Assembly (NCBI RefSeq): GCF_900104585.1
Contig: NZ_FNVX01000004.1
Location: forward strand, 372,001 to 436,000
Direction: 5' to 3'
Length of the DNA: 64,000 bases
Source: Bacteroides ihuae
GTDB taxonomy: Bacteria > Bacteroidota > Bacteroidia > Bacteroidales > Bacteroidaceae
The notes under the pieces were generated by a model that was given only the letters and a program-made list of their open reading frames with translations, was not told the origin of the DNA and did not search any database. Positions 1-9,480 of the stretch are shown piece after piece. The position numbers and the translations under genes are program-made. Each line of letters opens with the position of its first letter. Positions within the stretch are counted from its first letter, which is position 1.

Positions 1-2700
1 GTTATAATCTTCATTATAGAAGTAGAGCGTGCTGAGAACACCCAGCCAATATCCATTGGTTTTGAGTCCTTCCTGATAACTCTTCTCCATGTATTCTTTT
101 GTTTTGTTGAAATCAACAGCTTCAGGACCATCCGTAGCAATACGACCAAGTTCGCGGCGGATCACCTCACTCAAATGACGTTCTTTCTCTGGGTTCGTAT
201 CGAACATAATCTGAAGCATAGCACGTCCATCCGGCAAACGGCTAATGTCAGCTCCGGTAGAGACACCATAAGTGCCACCTTCAGCTTCGCGCACAGTACG
301 CGTATAAACTACATCAAGAACCTGATTGAGGACATTGATGGCAATCTCATTCTTATGAGTTCTTTTCAATATACCCGAGTATAACTTCAAACTGGTAGCT
401 TTGGGAGCTTCCATCTTTTGAGTGAAAATATTGGTATAATTACCCTTACGGATATCATCATTCACCTTCTTATTTTTGATATTCTTATTACCGGCAGGCA
501 GAGAAGCCAAATATTTTTCAACCAACGGGCGAAGAGTTGCTTCATCAATAGAGCCCACAAACACGAAGGTAAAAGCAGACGGGTTAGCAAACACCTCTTT
601 GTACATCTCGATCATACGATCGTAGTTAAGTTTACTGAGGTCTTCCAAATGAATGCGTTGCATGCGGGGATTGTCTCCATAAACAACATGAGAAACAGTA
701 TCATTCATGATAGATGGAGGCGATGCAGCCGCATTCTTCAATTGATTATGTAAACGTCCGATGAAGGCAGCATACGCTTGCTCGTCCTTGCGGGGAGCAG
801 TGAAATAGAGATGCGTAAGTTGCAATAGAGTTTCTACATCCTTGATAGAAGAGGAACCGGAAAGGCTCTCTGTGGATGAACCAACAGAAGCATTTACATT
901 TGCTGATTTTCCGGCAAGAGCTTTACCCAGGTCGATGGCACTGAAAGCGCCTACCCCACCGATAGAGGGAACAGTACGAATAAAGCTAGCATTGTAAATC
1001 TCACTATCAGCAAACAAAGAATTACCTCCGTAGGCCACTGACGACATCAACACCTGATCATCTTTGTAATCGGTCTTCTTCAACACGACGCGCATACCAT
1101 TAGACAAAGTCCACTCTGTAGCTCCCATCTTCTCATTCTTCTTCACCTTCACTACTTTTCCGGCAGCAGGTAAAGAATCGATCAGATTAGTCGAGATCAC
1201 TTTTTCTTCGTAAGCAGTCAACTTCTGAGCAGCTACATTTTGCACTACATCAATCAATTCTTTTTCTGAAGGATAAGTGACTCCTTCTTTCTGTGGTCCG
1301 GTTACGGAAACAACCATATTAGGCGTTGCCGAAAGATGACGCAGACATTCATTCACCGCATTAAGATCAATCTTCGGAATCAACTTCTTCACTAATTCAT
1401 ATTCATACTCGATACCCGGAATCGGCTCATCGTCAGTGAAATTACCAACATATTCTCTTACATAAGCAGCATTATTCTGTTTGTTACGGTTATTGTAAGA
1501 GTTAGCATACATCTCGAGGTAAGAGGTCTTGATACGATCGAGCTCCGCCTGTGTGAAGCCAAACTGTTTAGCACGTTCATTCTCATCAACTAAAGCACGG
1601 AGAGCAGAGAGCACCTCGCCTTCTTTACAAGTGGCAGAAAGTGCCCAAGCCTCTTTTGTTTTAGCTATAATATAGTTTCCGTTTCCGGCAGACGCACGCA
1701 TGAAGGGTGCTCCGGCTTTCTGTGTAATCTCAGCCAAACGAGTGGAGAGCATATTCGAGACAAACCCCTCAAGAAGCATTTCATTGTATCCTTCCTCCGT
1801 GTGCTTCACTGCTTTCGCAGTAGCCTCGTGTGGATAATATACAGTAATGTTTGTGCTGGTTGTTTCAGGATCAGTAAGCACTGTCGCAATAGGATTCGTA
1901 TATTCCGGTACAGTAAAGTACTCTCTATGAGCTGGATTTACCGGTTTCTTGATATCGGCAAACATCGTTTTGATGGTAGCCTCAACATGATCTACATCAA
2001 TATCACCCACTACAACAATGGCTTGTAAATCGGGACGATACCACTTGTGATAGTAGTCTTTAATCTGCTGGTAAGGGAAATGTTCAACCACATCCATACT
2101 ACCGATTGGCATCCGGTTGGCGTATCTTGTATCTTTAAACAAGATAGCAAACAAATGCTCCATATTGCGCAAACTTGCACTGTTGCGAGTCCGCCATTCT
2201 TCTTTGATTATAGAGCGCTCTTTATCTATTTCAGCATTATCGAGCGTGATGAAACTAGACCAGTCATGCAAGATAAGCAAACAAGAATCGACCAAGCTTT
2301 CACGATGAACAGGGATATCAGAAAGGTTATATACTGTTTGGTCGAAACTAGTATAAGCATTTACGTTTTCACCAAATTTAGCTCCATTTTTCTCCAGATA
2401 ATCGAGCATATTTTTACGACCAGGATAGTGTTTGGTACCGTTGAAAGCCATGTGCTCCAAGAAATGGGCCAAACCCGACTGAGAATCTTCTTCGAGTATA
2501 GAACCGACATTTTGTGCAATGTAAAACTCTGCACGTTTCTCAGGATAAGCATTGTGGCGAATATAGTACGTCAACCCATTATCCAATTTACCGGTTCTTA
2601 CTCCCGGATCAATGGGAAGAGGAGCAGAAGATTGCGCCTGCAACACCCAAGGAAGCAATAGCAATAAAATAAAACTAAAACTCTTTTTCATTCTTTTCAT
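1..2700 (-). CDS. M16 family zinc peptidase (insulinase/PqqL-like), 3' end beyond window
   Basis: Predicted periplasmic zinc metallopeptidase. The reading frame is open from an ATG at 2700 to the window edge (900 codons), so only the last few dozen residues of a roughly 940-aa family member are probably missing. The start is followed by a signal peptide (MKRMKKSFSFILLLLLPWV, ending near LQAQ). The inverted zinc motif HFLEH lies at residues 79-83 in the context LAHFLEHMAFNGT, which is diagnostic of active M16 N-terminal domains. The rest corresponds to the usual tandem M16 repeats. An in-frame ATG three codons downstream is an alternative start. It is the last visible gene of a minus-strand series with the TPR protein and rlmB. 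The substrate is unknown. Confidence 0.9.
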   Translation of the reverse strand, partial: MKRMKKSFSFILLLLLPWVLQAQSSAPLPIDPGVRTGKLDNGLTYYIRHNAYPEKRAEFYIAQNVGSILEEDSQSGLAHFLEHMAFNGTKHYPGRKNMLDYLEKNGAKFGENVNAYTSFDQTVYNLSDIPVHRESLVDSCLLILHDWSSFITLDNAEIDKERSIIKEEWRTRNSASLRNMEHLFAILFKDTRYANRMPIGSMDVVEHFPYQQIKDYYHKWYRPDLQAIVVVGDIDVDHVEATIKTMFADIKKPVNPAHREYFTVPEYTNPIATVLTDPETTSTNITVYYPHEATAKAVKHTEEGYNEMLLEGFVSNMLSTRLAEITQKAGAPFMRASAGNGNYIIAKTKEAWALSATCKEGEVLSALRALVDENERAKQFGFTQAELDRIKTSYLEMYANSYNNRNKQNNAAYVREYVGNFTDDEPIPGIEYEYELVKKLIPKIDLNAVNECLRHLSATPNMVVSVTGPQKEGVTYPSEKELIDVVQNVAAQKLTAYEEKVISTNLIDSLPAAGKVVKVKKNEKMGATEWTLSNGMRVVLKKTDYKDDQVLMSSVAYGGNSLFADSEIYNASFIRTVPSIGGVGAFSAIDLGKALAGKSANVNASVGSSTESLSGSSSIKDVETLLQLTHLYFTAPRKDEQAYAAFIGRLHNQLKNAAASPPSIMNDTVSHVVYGDNPRMQRIHLEDLSKLNYDRMIEMYKEVFANPSAFTFVFVGSIDEATLRPLVEKYLASLPAGNKNIKNKKVNDDIRKGNYTNIFTQKMEAPKATSLKLYSGILKRTHKNEIAINVLNQVLDVVYTRTVREAEGGTYGVSTGADISRLPDGRAMLQIMFDTNPEKERHLSEVIRRELGRIATDGPEAVDFNKTKEYMEKSYQEGLKTNGYWLGVLSTLYFYNEDYN

Positions 2701-2912
2701 TTCATTAATTATGTAATTGTGACCTTTACTATATCTAAAGGCGAGAAAGAAGGCCTTTCGGGTGACAAGTTGGACTCTTTTTTATTTTAAATTAAGATTG
2801 TAAGCTTAAAAACAGCCTAAATATAGAAATAAAATAGAATTGATGCAGTATTTATTCTTCTGTGCATTTAATAGATAGTAAGACATAAATACTGGACCTA
2901 ACTATAACAAGA

Positions 2913-2966
2913 GAAGGCGCAAAACTCATCCAGATTTCCATTCTATCTGTAAGAGGTTGCGCCTTC
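2913..2966 (-). terminator. Long imperfect hairpin after the TPR protein gene
   Basis: Arms GAAGGCGCAA (2913-2922) and TTGCGCCTTC (2957-2966) are perfectly complementary, with an inner CAGAT/ATCTG pair. It lies 20 nt beyond the stop of the minus-strand gene at 2987. There is no strong T-tract, so its function as a terminator is inferred. Confidence 0.45.
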
Positions 2967-2986
2967 CAATTTCTATTTATTCAAGA

Positions 2987-4690
2987 TCACTTACAATGCT
3001 TCTCTATCAATGCATCTACGGCTGTATCGCCCAACTCTTTGGCTTTGGCGAAACTGGCACAGGCCTCTTTTGATTGTTTCAATTGTATCTGGCAAATACC
3101 TTTCAAGCGATAAGCTTCCGCATACTTCGGATCAATAACTAATGCTTCATCAAGTACCTTTATAGCCTGTTCAAAGCGCCCCACGCGGAGATTTACAACA
3201 GATAGTTCGGCACGATAAGAAAGATCTTTAGGGCTGAGTTCAATAGCCTTGGCTATATCATCAAGCGCCCGTTGAAATTGCTTCGCTTTTAAACAAGCTT
3301 GCTCGCGATAGTAGTAGAACACATCATTCACCTTGCCACTAACAGCATCATAGTATGCATCATAATCGAGCATAGCTGCACGATATAGTTCGGCATCCAT
3401 ATTGATGCGCGCGCGTTCAAGAAGATAAGGAGAGGCATCTTCTGTATAAGGCTTTGTGCAAAGTGCCACACAACTATCCATCAAGGCAACAACTTCTTTA
3501 ATATCGGCCTTCATCAATTCAAGCGTCTTTGCCGCACTATAGAAAGTGGCCGGTGAAGCCAGATTTGTACGATTCACCTTCTGGTAAAGAGCAAAGGCAT
3601 CGGCATAACTTTGCTTGGTGAAAAGAATATCACCCTCTAACTGAATATACACAGGCAAAGAGTCTATCGCTTGAGCTGCACGTATTTCAGTAAGAGCTTT
3701 GTCATACGTCCAATCTTTGTACACCTTCTCTGGTTTACTCAGTTGATAGCCATAAATGAGCTTAGCAATGTTGTAATGCACATCATCTTTTTTCTTCGCG
3801 ATCTTAAGAGCTCGCTCTAAGTCGGCTGCCCCTTTATCCATTTGAGCCATATCTTTCACGCCCAAATAAACATAATTACCGGCACGACGGATATATCCAT
3901 CAACATTATCAGGATATTGAGCGACAAAATCATTCAGCAATTCGGTATACACTTCGGGGGTAGTTTGCGTTGAAGCCATATAAAGATATACCAATGCCTG
4001 ATCTTCTGTATCCGGTAATCCTTTCTTTATATGTATACTTTGCAAAGCATTCTCATTCAACGAAAGAACACCGATACTTTGAGACATCACAAAAGAGGCA
4101 CCCACCGCATAGCATACGGTAGTAGTATCTTTACCTGATGATTTCTGAACCAGGCCAAACACCTGTCCTTCGGCATCGGTAACAGGGCAACTCACCATTT
4201 TATCTTTAAGAGCCATGCTGAGTGTGTAATAGTGATGTGAACCACCAATTGTAGTCACCTCCTTTACCTTGCCCACCGTGCAAGAGCGATCTTTCTGAGT
4301 AGAATAAGGCAACAAGTAAGCATCAGCTCCCACAGCCTGAGCAACAGTCGCAATCTTCAGCGCGGTCACTTTTTTCTCTGAACGAACACGAAACTTAACC
4401 ACATCGTAGATACTGTTTGCTCCCAAGATAGCTTCTACAGGCATCTGTTTGCCATCAGCATCCACTATTACTGCACGGTAAGCACCTTTGAGCAAAGAGT
4501 AGTCGGACAGCGCTACCCCATTTTCAGTAACAAAAAAGCCATTGCCTGTATTGAGTATCTTGTCTTCTTTATCGTAAGTAACAACAGAGAATACAGCCTT
4601 TTTGGCTTTCTCTACCCACTTAGGGGCCTGAGCCATGCTCCAATGTGCCAGCAGGCTGAATGCAACAAATAGTAGAATGTTCTTTTTCAT
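2987..4690 (-). CDS. Trypsin-like-fold (degenerate) plus TPR periplasmic protein
   Basis: 567-aa secreted protein (signal peptide MKKNILLFVAFSLLAHWSMA). Residues 25-205 look like an HtrA-type serine-protease fold, with NTGNGFFVTENGVALSDYSL aligning to the segment that normally carries the catalytic histidine. Here that position reads SDYS, and the usual GNSGGP serine motif is replaced by DAEGQVFGLV, so the domain is probably not catalytic. The C-terminal half holds TPR-like helical repeats, clearest near residues 480-560 (AYRLKGICQIQLKQSKEA). It may act as a scaffold or binding protein in the envelope. It lies 33 nt after rlmB on the same strand, which suggests co-transcription. The exact role is unknown. 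Confidence 0.8.
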   Translation of the reverse strand: MKKNILLFVAFSLLAHWSMAQAPKWVEKAKKAVFSVVTYDKEDKILNTGNGFFVTENGVALSDYSLLKGAYRAVIVDADGKQMPVEAILGANSIYDVVKFRVRSEKKVTALKIATVAQAVGADAYLLPYSTQKDRSCTVGKVKEVTTIGGSHHYYTLSMALKDKMVSCPVTDAEGQVFGLVQKSSGKDTTTVCYAVGASFVMSQSIGVLSLNENALQSIHIKKGLPDTEDQALVYLYMASTQTTPEVYTELLNDFVAQYPDNVDGYIRRAGNYVYLGVKDMAQMDKGAADLERALKIAKKKDDVHYNIAKLIYGYQLSKPEKVYKDWTYDKALTEIRAAQAIDSLPVYIQLEGDILFTKQSYADAFALYQKVNRTNLASPATFYSAAKTLELMKADIKEVVALMDSCVALCTKPYTEDASPYLLERARINMDAELYRAAMLDYDAYYDAVSGKVNDVFYYYREQACLKAKQFQRALDDIAKAIELSPKDLSYRAELSVVNLRVGRFEQAIKVLDEALVIDPKYAEAYRLKGICQIQLKQSKEACASFAKAKELGDTAVDALIEKHCK

Positions 4691-4723
4691 GTTTTTATCT
4701 GATCGCTTATTTTAGATTAATGT

Positions 4724-5470
4724 TCACTCTCCTTGAATGCGTTGTTTCACTGCTTCGTAGATAAGAATACCTGCGGCTACGGAAACATTTAGAGACCCTA
4801 TGCTACCAAGCATTGGAATCTTAACCCATTCATCGCATAAAGCAAGATGATCATAAGAAACTCCAGTGTCTTCAGCACCCATGATAATGCACAACGGACC
4901 TTTATAGTCAGCTTTGCTATAGTCATAATCTCCTTTTTCGGTGGCTGCAACTATTTTGAAGCCACTATCTTTAAGGTATTGAAGGGTTGTTTTCAGATTT
5001 TGCTCGCGGCAAACAGGTAATGTATGCAATGCTCCAGCTGAAGTTTTCACAGCGTCGGCATTCACCGAAACACTCCCTTTGGCAGGAATGATAACAGCAT
5101 CAACACCGGCACACTCACAAGTACGAGCTATGGCACCAAAGTTGCGCACGTCGGTAATGCCATCGAGCATCACGAAGAAAGGGTTCTTTCCTTCCTCAAA
5201 AAGAAAGGGCACAAGTTGCTCGGTTTTTTGATAAGTGACAGAAGAAACAAACGCTATTACTCCTTGATGATTCTTACGAGTAACGCGATTAATGCGTTCA
5301 ACAGGCACGCGTTGGACAGGGATAAGGGTTCCTTTGAGAGCAGCAAAGAGTTCCTTGGAAAGATCACTCTGAATATCTGTCTTTACTAAGATCTTATCTA
5401 TTTCTTTTCCTGCTTGTATGGCTTCTATCACGGCGCGAACGCCAAAAATCATTTCACTATTGTCTGTCAT
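4724..5470 (-). CDS. rlmB: 23S rRNA (guanosine-2'-O-)-methyltransferase RlmB-like (TrmH/SpoU family)
   Basis: 248-aa SPOUT methyltransferase expected to 2'-O-methylate a guanosine in 23S rRNA using S-adenosylmethionine. All three family motifs are visible: NFGAIART at about 110-117, IMGAEDTGVS near 196-205 (the usual form is MGxEGxG, so the D is a mild variant), and SLNVSVAAGI near 227-236, which form the trefoil-knot SAM site. The N-terminal substrate-binding domain opens with IFGVRAVIEAI, as in RlmB. The length is normal. Assignment to RlmB rather than another TrmH paralogue rests on overall similarity and the N-terminal domain. Confidence 0.88.
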   Translation of the reverse strand: MTDNSEMIFGVRAVIEAIQAGKEIDKILVKTDIQSDLSKELFAALKGTLIPVQRVPVERINRVTRKNHQGVIAFVSSVTYQKTEQLVPFLFEEGKNPFFVMLDGITDVRNFGAIARTCECAGVDAVIIPAKGSVSVNADAVKTSAGALHTLPVCREQNLKTTLQYLKDSGFKIVAATEKGDYDYSKADYKGPLCIIMGAEDTGVSYDHLALCDEWVKIPMLGSIGSLNVSVAAGILIYEAVKQRIQGE

Positions 5471-5583
5471 CTTACGTTATTTACTTTTTTTCTTAATTGG
5501 GGTACAATATTACAAAACTATGCTGATACTATGGTTATGTTGAAGCTATTTTCTTTGTTTTGTTCTTTTTTCATCGTAAATTT

Positions 5584-5768
5584 CTTTCTTTTGCCTTGCC
5601 GCAAAAGAAAGAAACAAAGAAAAAGTCAAGGCTTCTTCTGCTACGCTACTGCAAAGATGTACTGCGCTACAAGCGATTCAACTCGCTTCGCTCAAACAAA
5701 ATCGCTTGCTTAACGCTCCGTGCATCTTCTCCGTTTAACGCTACGCAAAAGAGGCCGGTCTTTCTTGC
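5584..5768 (+). repeat. Intergenic repeat, copy A (about 180 bp, starts with a hairpin)
   Basis: Begins with a perfect 11-bp hairpin, CTTTCTTTTGC (5584-5594) and GCAAAAGAAAG (5601-5611), loop of 6 nt. It continues through GTCAAGGCTTC and an inner inverted repeat around CAAGCGATT...AATCGCTTG to AAGAGGCCGGTC. It is closely similar to copies at 9264 (same orientation) and 10408 (opposite orientation). ORFs through it are shared only because the DNA is repeated. Confidence 0.85.
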
Positions 5769-5850
5769 TTTAGTGGGGTGCGGCCGCTTTCGCTTTGCTT
5801 TGGATACTTTTTGTCTGATGTTTCTGCCTTCATTCCTCTGCCCTTTCTCT

Positions 5851-5951
5851 TCATTCTTCTTCTTCTTCTTCTTCTTCTGCTGCTTCTTCTGCTTCTTCTG
5901 CTGCTGATAATGATAATGATAATGATGATGATAATGATGATGATAGTGATG
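5851..5951. repeat. Trinucleotide-rich low-complexity tract (TTC then GAT/AAT)
   Basis: About 25 bp of (TTC)n, then mixed TGC/TTC triplets, then about 50 bp of GAT/AAT triplets. It is intergenic between rlmB and recN. It yields artificial poly-Leu, poly-Ser/Arg and poly-His ORFs. Unusual for a bacterial chromosome and prone to slippage. Confidence 0.85.
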
Positions 5952-6322
5952 CAATTCTTCTTGGGGCTAACTATCTCTGAGATCATTTCCTCATGATGCT
6001 AATTATTTCTCTGAGATAATAGCCTTATAATGTTACTGCTCTGCATCTTCTACTAGTATTATTTTATCATTTTTCTTCTATTATTACTATTGCTTTACCA
6101 CTGCTGCTTGCTTTTTCTGCTTTATAACTGTGGTACTATTACTTCTTCTTCATCACTGTTTCTCTTCTAATAGATTATTTGCTCTCTATTTATTCAGCCC
6201 CATCGGTTGTGCGTCCATTTACGTTTTATTCCTTTGCTCTATCATGTACTATTATAATATATAGATGGGAATTTTAATTCAGTGGGAAAGGCTGTTTTTA
6301 TGTTGAATTGAGTTCTTTCTGG
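5952..6322. other. AT-rich non-coding spacer downstream of recN
   Basis: No gene recognised. It is pyrimidine-rich on the plus strand and contains two imperfect direct repeats near 5968 and 5999 (CTAACTATCTCTGAGATCAT and a CTAATTATTTCTCTGAGATAA variant). No clear terminator hairpin was seen after the recN stop. Confidence 0.5.
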
Positions 6323-7981
6323 TTAGCTCTTCAGCAAAGCTTTGGCATTGTTGAGTGCTGCTTCAGTAAGCGTGGCTCCACTCAACATGTGAGCAATCTC
6401 TTCTACGCGTTCTTCGTTAGTGAGATGCCGGATATGACTATTCGTCTCCGTATCGTTATCTTGTTTATAAACTTTATAATGAGCGATGCCACGGGCTGCT
6501 ATTTGTGGTAGATGGGTAATGCTAATCACCTGACGATCTCGCTGGCCCATCTCTTGCATGATGTCGGCCATGCGATCGGCAATCTCTCCCGACACACCTG
6601 TGTCAATTTCGTCGAAGACAATCGTAGGAAGTTTCACGGCTCCGGCTATCATCGCTTTAACGGAAAGCATAACACGCGCGATCTCTCCGCCGGATGCTAC
6701 AGACGAGATGTTTTGCAACGTCCCGTTTTTGTTGGCCGAGAAGAGAAAAGAGACCGTATCCTCTCCCATCGTCCCGGGCTCTTTCTTCATTCCCATTTCT
6801 ACTTGGAAACGAATATTGGGCATGCCCAGAGGTACCAAACGGGTAGCCATTTGTTGCTCTACCTCACGAGCAGCAATCGCTCGTTTTTTTGTTAGGGCAA
6901 CAGCTTGTTTTTTCACCTTATTATAGATAGTATCCCGTTGAGCAGTGAGTTCGGCAATCTGTTCATCGAAAGAAGTGATGTCATCCAGCTTGGCACGATA
7001 CTCTTCCATCAGCATCAGAAGTTCCTTCACCGTTTGCACACGGTGTTTCTGCTGCAAAGAGTAGATCAGGTTGAGTCTGTCGTTTACTTCGTCCAAGCGA
7101 ACAGGATTGAATTCTATTTTTTCGTTCTGCAGACTCACTTCCTGAACAATATCTTTTAGTTCGATGTAGCTGCTCTCCATTCGTTTGGCCAACTCGCCTG
7201 CCGGAAGGTAAACTTTTTGTATAGCTAGCAAAGCAGCCAATCCATCCTTCATCGCAGAGAGTATTCCGACCTCCTCGCCTGCAAACAGTTGCTCCACCTT
7301 ATATAACCCTGCTTTGATTTCTTCAGCGTGCGTCAATGTTTCCGCCTCCTGTTCCAACGTTTCCTGCTCCTCTTCATTCAGATTGGCCTCTTCGAGCTGT
7401 TGCAATTGGAAGCGGACAAAGTCTTCATCAGCTTTGTTTTGGTCAGAACGAACAATAAGCTCTGCCAATGAACGTTCCAGTCGTTTCCATTCTGCATACA
7501 AGCTTCGGTATTCATCAAGTTCCTTATCGTTATGCGCCAGGATATCGAGTACATTCAGTTGAAAACCCTCTTGGTTGAGCAACAGGTTTTGGTGTTGGGA
7601 ATGCACATCAATCAGTTGCTCGCCCAGTTCTTTCACTTGCGCCAACGATGCAGGTGTATCATTAATGAATGCACGGCTTTTACCGGAAGCGTATAATTCC
7701 CTACGGAGAATGCACTCAGGCTCATATTCTAACTCATTATCTTCAAAGAAAGACTGCATGTTGTAAGCTGCAATATCAAACCGGGCTTCAATGACACATT
7801 TGGGTGCTCCCCGCCGAATAGATTTCACATCAGCACGCTGTCCGAGCAAAAGCCCTATGGCTCCCAGAATGATTGATTTACCGGCACCCGTTTCACCGGT
7901 AATCACCGAGAAACCTGTTCCGAAATTGATATCAAGCTTCTCTATCAATGCATAGTTCTGTATGAATAATGAACGTAACAT
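6323..7981 (-). CDS. recN: DNA repair protein RecN
   Basis: 552-aa SMC-like ATPase of recombinational double-strand-break repair, cytoplasmic. The N-terminus has a Walker A motif GETGAGKS at residues 29-36. A long central coiled coil (about 150-370) is rich in Glu, Gln and Leu. The C-terminal lobe carries the ABC signature (SGGEIARVMLSVKA near 433) and Walker B/D-loop (VFDEIDTGVSGEIA near 458). Length and architecture are normal. The ATG is directly followed by the conserved LRSLFIQNYALIE. It lies 21 nt downstream of coaBC on the same strand, an arrangement common in Bacteroidales that suggests co-transcription. Confidence 0.96.
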   Translation of the reverse strand: MLRSLFIQNYALIEKLDINFGTGFSVITGETGAGKSIILGAIGLLLGQRADVKSIRRGAPKCVIEARFDIAAYNMQSFFEDNELEYEPECILRRELYASGKSRAFINDTPASLAQVKELGEQLIDVHSQHQNLLLNQEGFQLNVLDILAHNDKELDEYRSLYAEWKRLERSLAELIVRSDQNKADEDFVRFQLQQLEEANLNEEEQETLEQEAETLTHAEEIKAGLYKVEQLFAGEEVGILSAMKDGLAALLAIQKVYLPAGELAKRMESSYIELKDIVQEVSLQNEKIEFNPVRLDEVNDRLNLIYSLQQKHRVQTVKELLMLMEEYRAKLDDITSFDEQIAELTAQRDTIYNKVKKQAVALTKKRAIAAREVEQQMATRLVPLGMPNIRFQVEMGMKKEPGTMGEDTVSFLFSANKNGTLQNISSVASGGEIARVMLSVKAMIAGAVKLPTIVFDEIDTGVSGEIADRMADIMQEMGQRDRQVISITHLPQIAARGIAHYKVYKQDNDTETNSHIRHLTNEERVEEIAHMLSGATLTEAALNNAKALLKS

Positions 7982-8002
7982 GGCTTTATATTTAACTATT
8001 TA

Positions 8003-9220
8003 CTACTTCTTTCTCTCAGCTAACAATTGAGATAGCCGATCAATAATATCATGCGCCACCTCTACTTTAGGTTTGAGGTCGTACTTCGTGCATCCCTGTC
8101 GGTCGATGATGCTAACCTTATTCGTATCGCAACGAAAGCCCGCTCCCTTATCATTAAGCGAGTTGAGCACGATAAAATCAAAATTCTTTCTTTCTAATTT
8201 TCCTTGAGCATGTTGCTGCTCATCGTTTGTTTCGAGAGCAAAACCCACCAAACACTGGTCTGCCTGCTTCATCTGTCCCAAGCATGCAGCGATATCTTGT
8301 GTCGGTTTCAGTTGAAGAGTCAACCCGTCGCCTTGCCGTTTCATCTTTTGATCAGAAACCACCTCGGGGGTAAAGTCGGCCACGGCAGCACAGAGTATAG
8401 CAGCATTCATTGCGGGAAAATGCTCCACAGCCACAGCATGCATCTGAGCTGCAGTTTCCACATTAATCCGCTGTATATTACGATGATGAGCCGTTTGTTG
8501 CACAGGCCCGGTTACAAGCGTTACTTCAGCTCCACGACGTGCACATTCTTCAGCCAGAGCAAAGCCCATTTTACCTGAAGAGTAGTTACCGATAAAGCGT
8601 ACCGGATCAATCTTCTCATACGTAGGTCCGGCTGTAATCAGTATTTTTTTTTTATCTAAGTCAGTTTCCGATGCAAAGAATTCCTCTAGCACCTGAATGA
8701 TATTTTCGGGTTCCTCCATTCTACCTTTTCCAACCAAGTGACTGGCTAATTCGCCTGTGCCCGGCTCTATGATGCGATTACCGTAAGAACGAAGCGTATC
8801 AATATTCTTTTGTGTAGAAGCATGAGCAAACATATCCAGATCCATGGCCGGAGCCACAAAAACAGGTGCTTTAGCAGAAAGATAAGTGGTGATAAGCATA
8901 TTGTCGGCAATGCCGTTTGCCATCTTACCGATGGTAGAGGCAGAGGCGGGAGCGATAAGCATGGCATCCGCCCAGAGGCCAAGGTCAACGTGGCTGTTCC
9001 ACGTACCATCTCGCTGAGCAAAGAACTCACTGATGACTGGTTTGCTCGTCAGCGCCGACAAAGTTATAGGTGTTACAAATTCTTTTCCTGCAGGGGTTAT
9101 AACCACCTGCACTTCGGCTCCTCGTTTTATGAGTCCACGTATGATGTAGCACGCTTTATAAGCAGCGATGCTACCCGTTATTCCGAGTATTATTTTTTTC
9201 CCTTGCAAAAAAGAGTCCAT
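8003..9220 (-). CDS. coaBC: Bifunctional phosphopantothenoylcysteine decarboxylase / phosphopantothenate-cysteine ligase
   Basis: Catalyses two steps of coenzyme A synthesis: CTP-dependent joining of cysteine to 4'-phosphopantothenate (CoaB, C-terminal) and FMN-dependent decarboxylation (CoaC, N-terminal). The CoaC part shows GITGSIAAYK near residue 13 and PAMDLDMF. The CoaB part starts at KILITAGPTYEKIDPVR and contains NYSSGKMG. I chose the ATG at 9220 (MDSFLQGKK) because homologues start a few residues before GKKI. An in-frame ATG at 9262 would add 14 residues and touch the repeat hairpin at 9264, so it is less likely. It sits between the DnaQ-like exonuclease and recN. Confidence 0.95.
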   Translation of the reverse strand: MDSFLQGKKIILGITGSIAAYKACYIIRGLIKRGAEVQVVITPAGKEFVTPITLSALTSKPVISEFFAQRDGTWNSHVDLGLWADAMLIAPASASTIGKMANGIADNMLITTYLSAKAPVFVAPAMDLDMFAHASTQKNIDTLRSYGNRIIEPGTGELASHLVGKGRMEEPENIIQVLEEFFASETDLDKKKILITAGPTYEKIDPVRFIGNYSSGKMGFALAEECARRGAEVTLVTGPVQQTAHHRNIQRINVETAAQMHAVAVEHFPAMNAAILCAAVADFTPEVVSDQKMKRQGDGLTLQLKPTQDIAACLGQMKQADQCLVGFALETNDEQQHAQGKLERKNFDFIVLNSLNDKGAGFRCDTNKVSIIDRQGCTKYDLKPKVEVAHDIIDRLSQLLAERKK

Positions 9221-9263
9221 TCTTTTATTTTTGGTTCTAATATCTTTTAGTTCTGTGCTCATT

Positions 9264-9445
9264 CTTTCTTTTGCCTTGACGCAAAAGAAAGAACCAAAGA
9301 AAAAGTCAAGGCTTCTTTTGTTACGCTACTGCAAAGATGTACTGCGCTACAAGCGATTGAACTCGCTTCGCTCAAACAGAATCGCTTGCTTTACGCTCCG
9401 TGCATCTTCTCCGTTTAACGCTTCACACAAGAGGCCAATCCTTTC
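9264..9445 (+). repeat. Intergenic repeat, copy B
   Basis: Same family and orientation as the copy at 5584. Its hairpin CTTTCTTTTGC/GCAAAAGAAAG lies at 9264-9274 and 9281-9291, and the copy ends at AAGAGGCCAATC. It fills the gap between the exonuclease gene and coaBC, so a transcript of both would contain it. Confidence 0.85.
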
Positions 9446-9480
9446 TTTTTTACTCCACTTTGCTTCGCTCGTGGTTCATT

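Noticed and set aside
2047..2661. 204-codon ORF on the plus strand
   Set aside because: Antisense to the M16 peptidase catalytic region, which carries the zinc motif.
5560..5996. Several ORFs with poly-Leu, poly-His and poly-Ser stretches
   Set aside because: They run through the triplet tract and the intergenic repeat; no family support and all frames look equally open.
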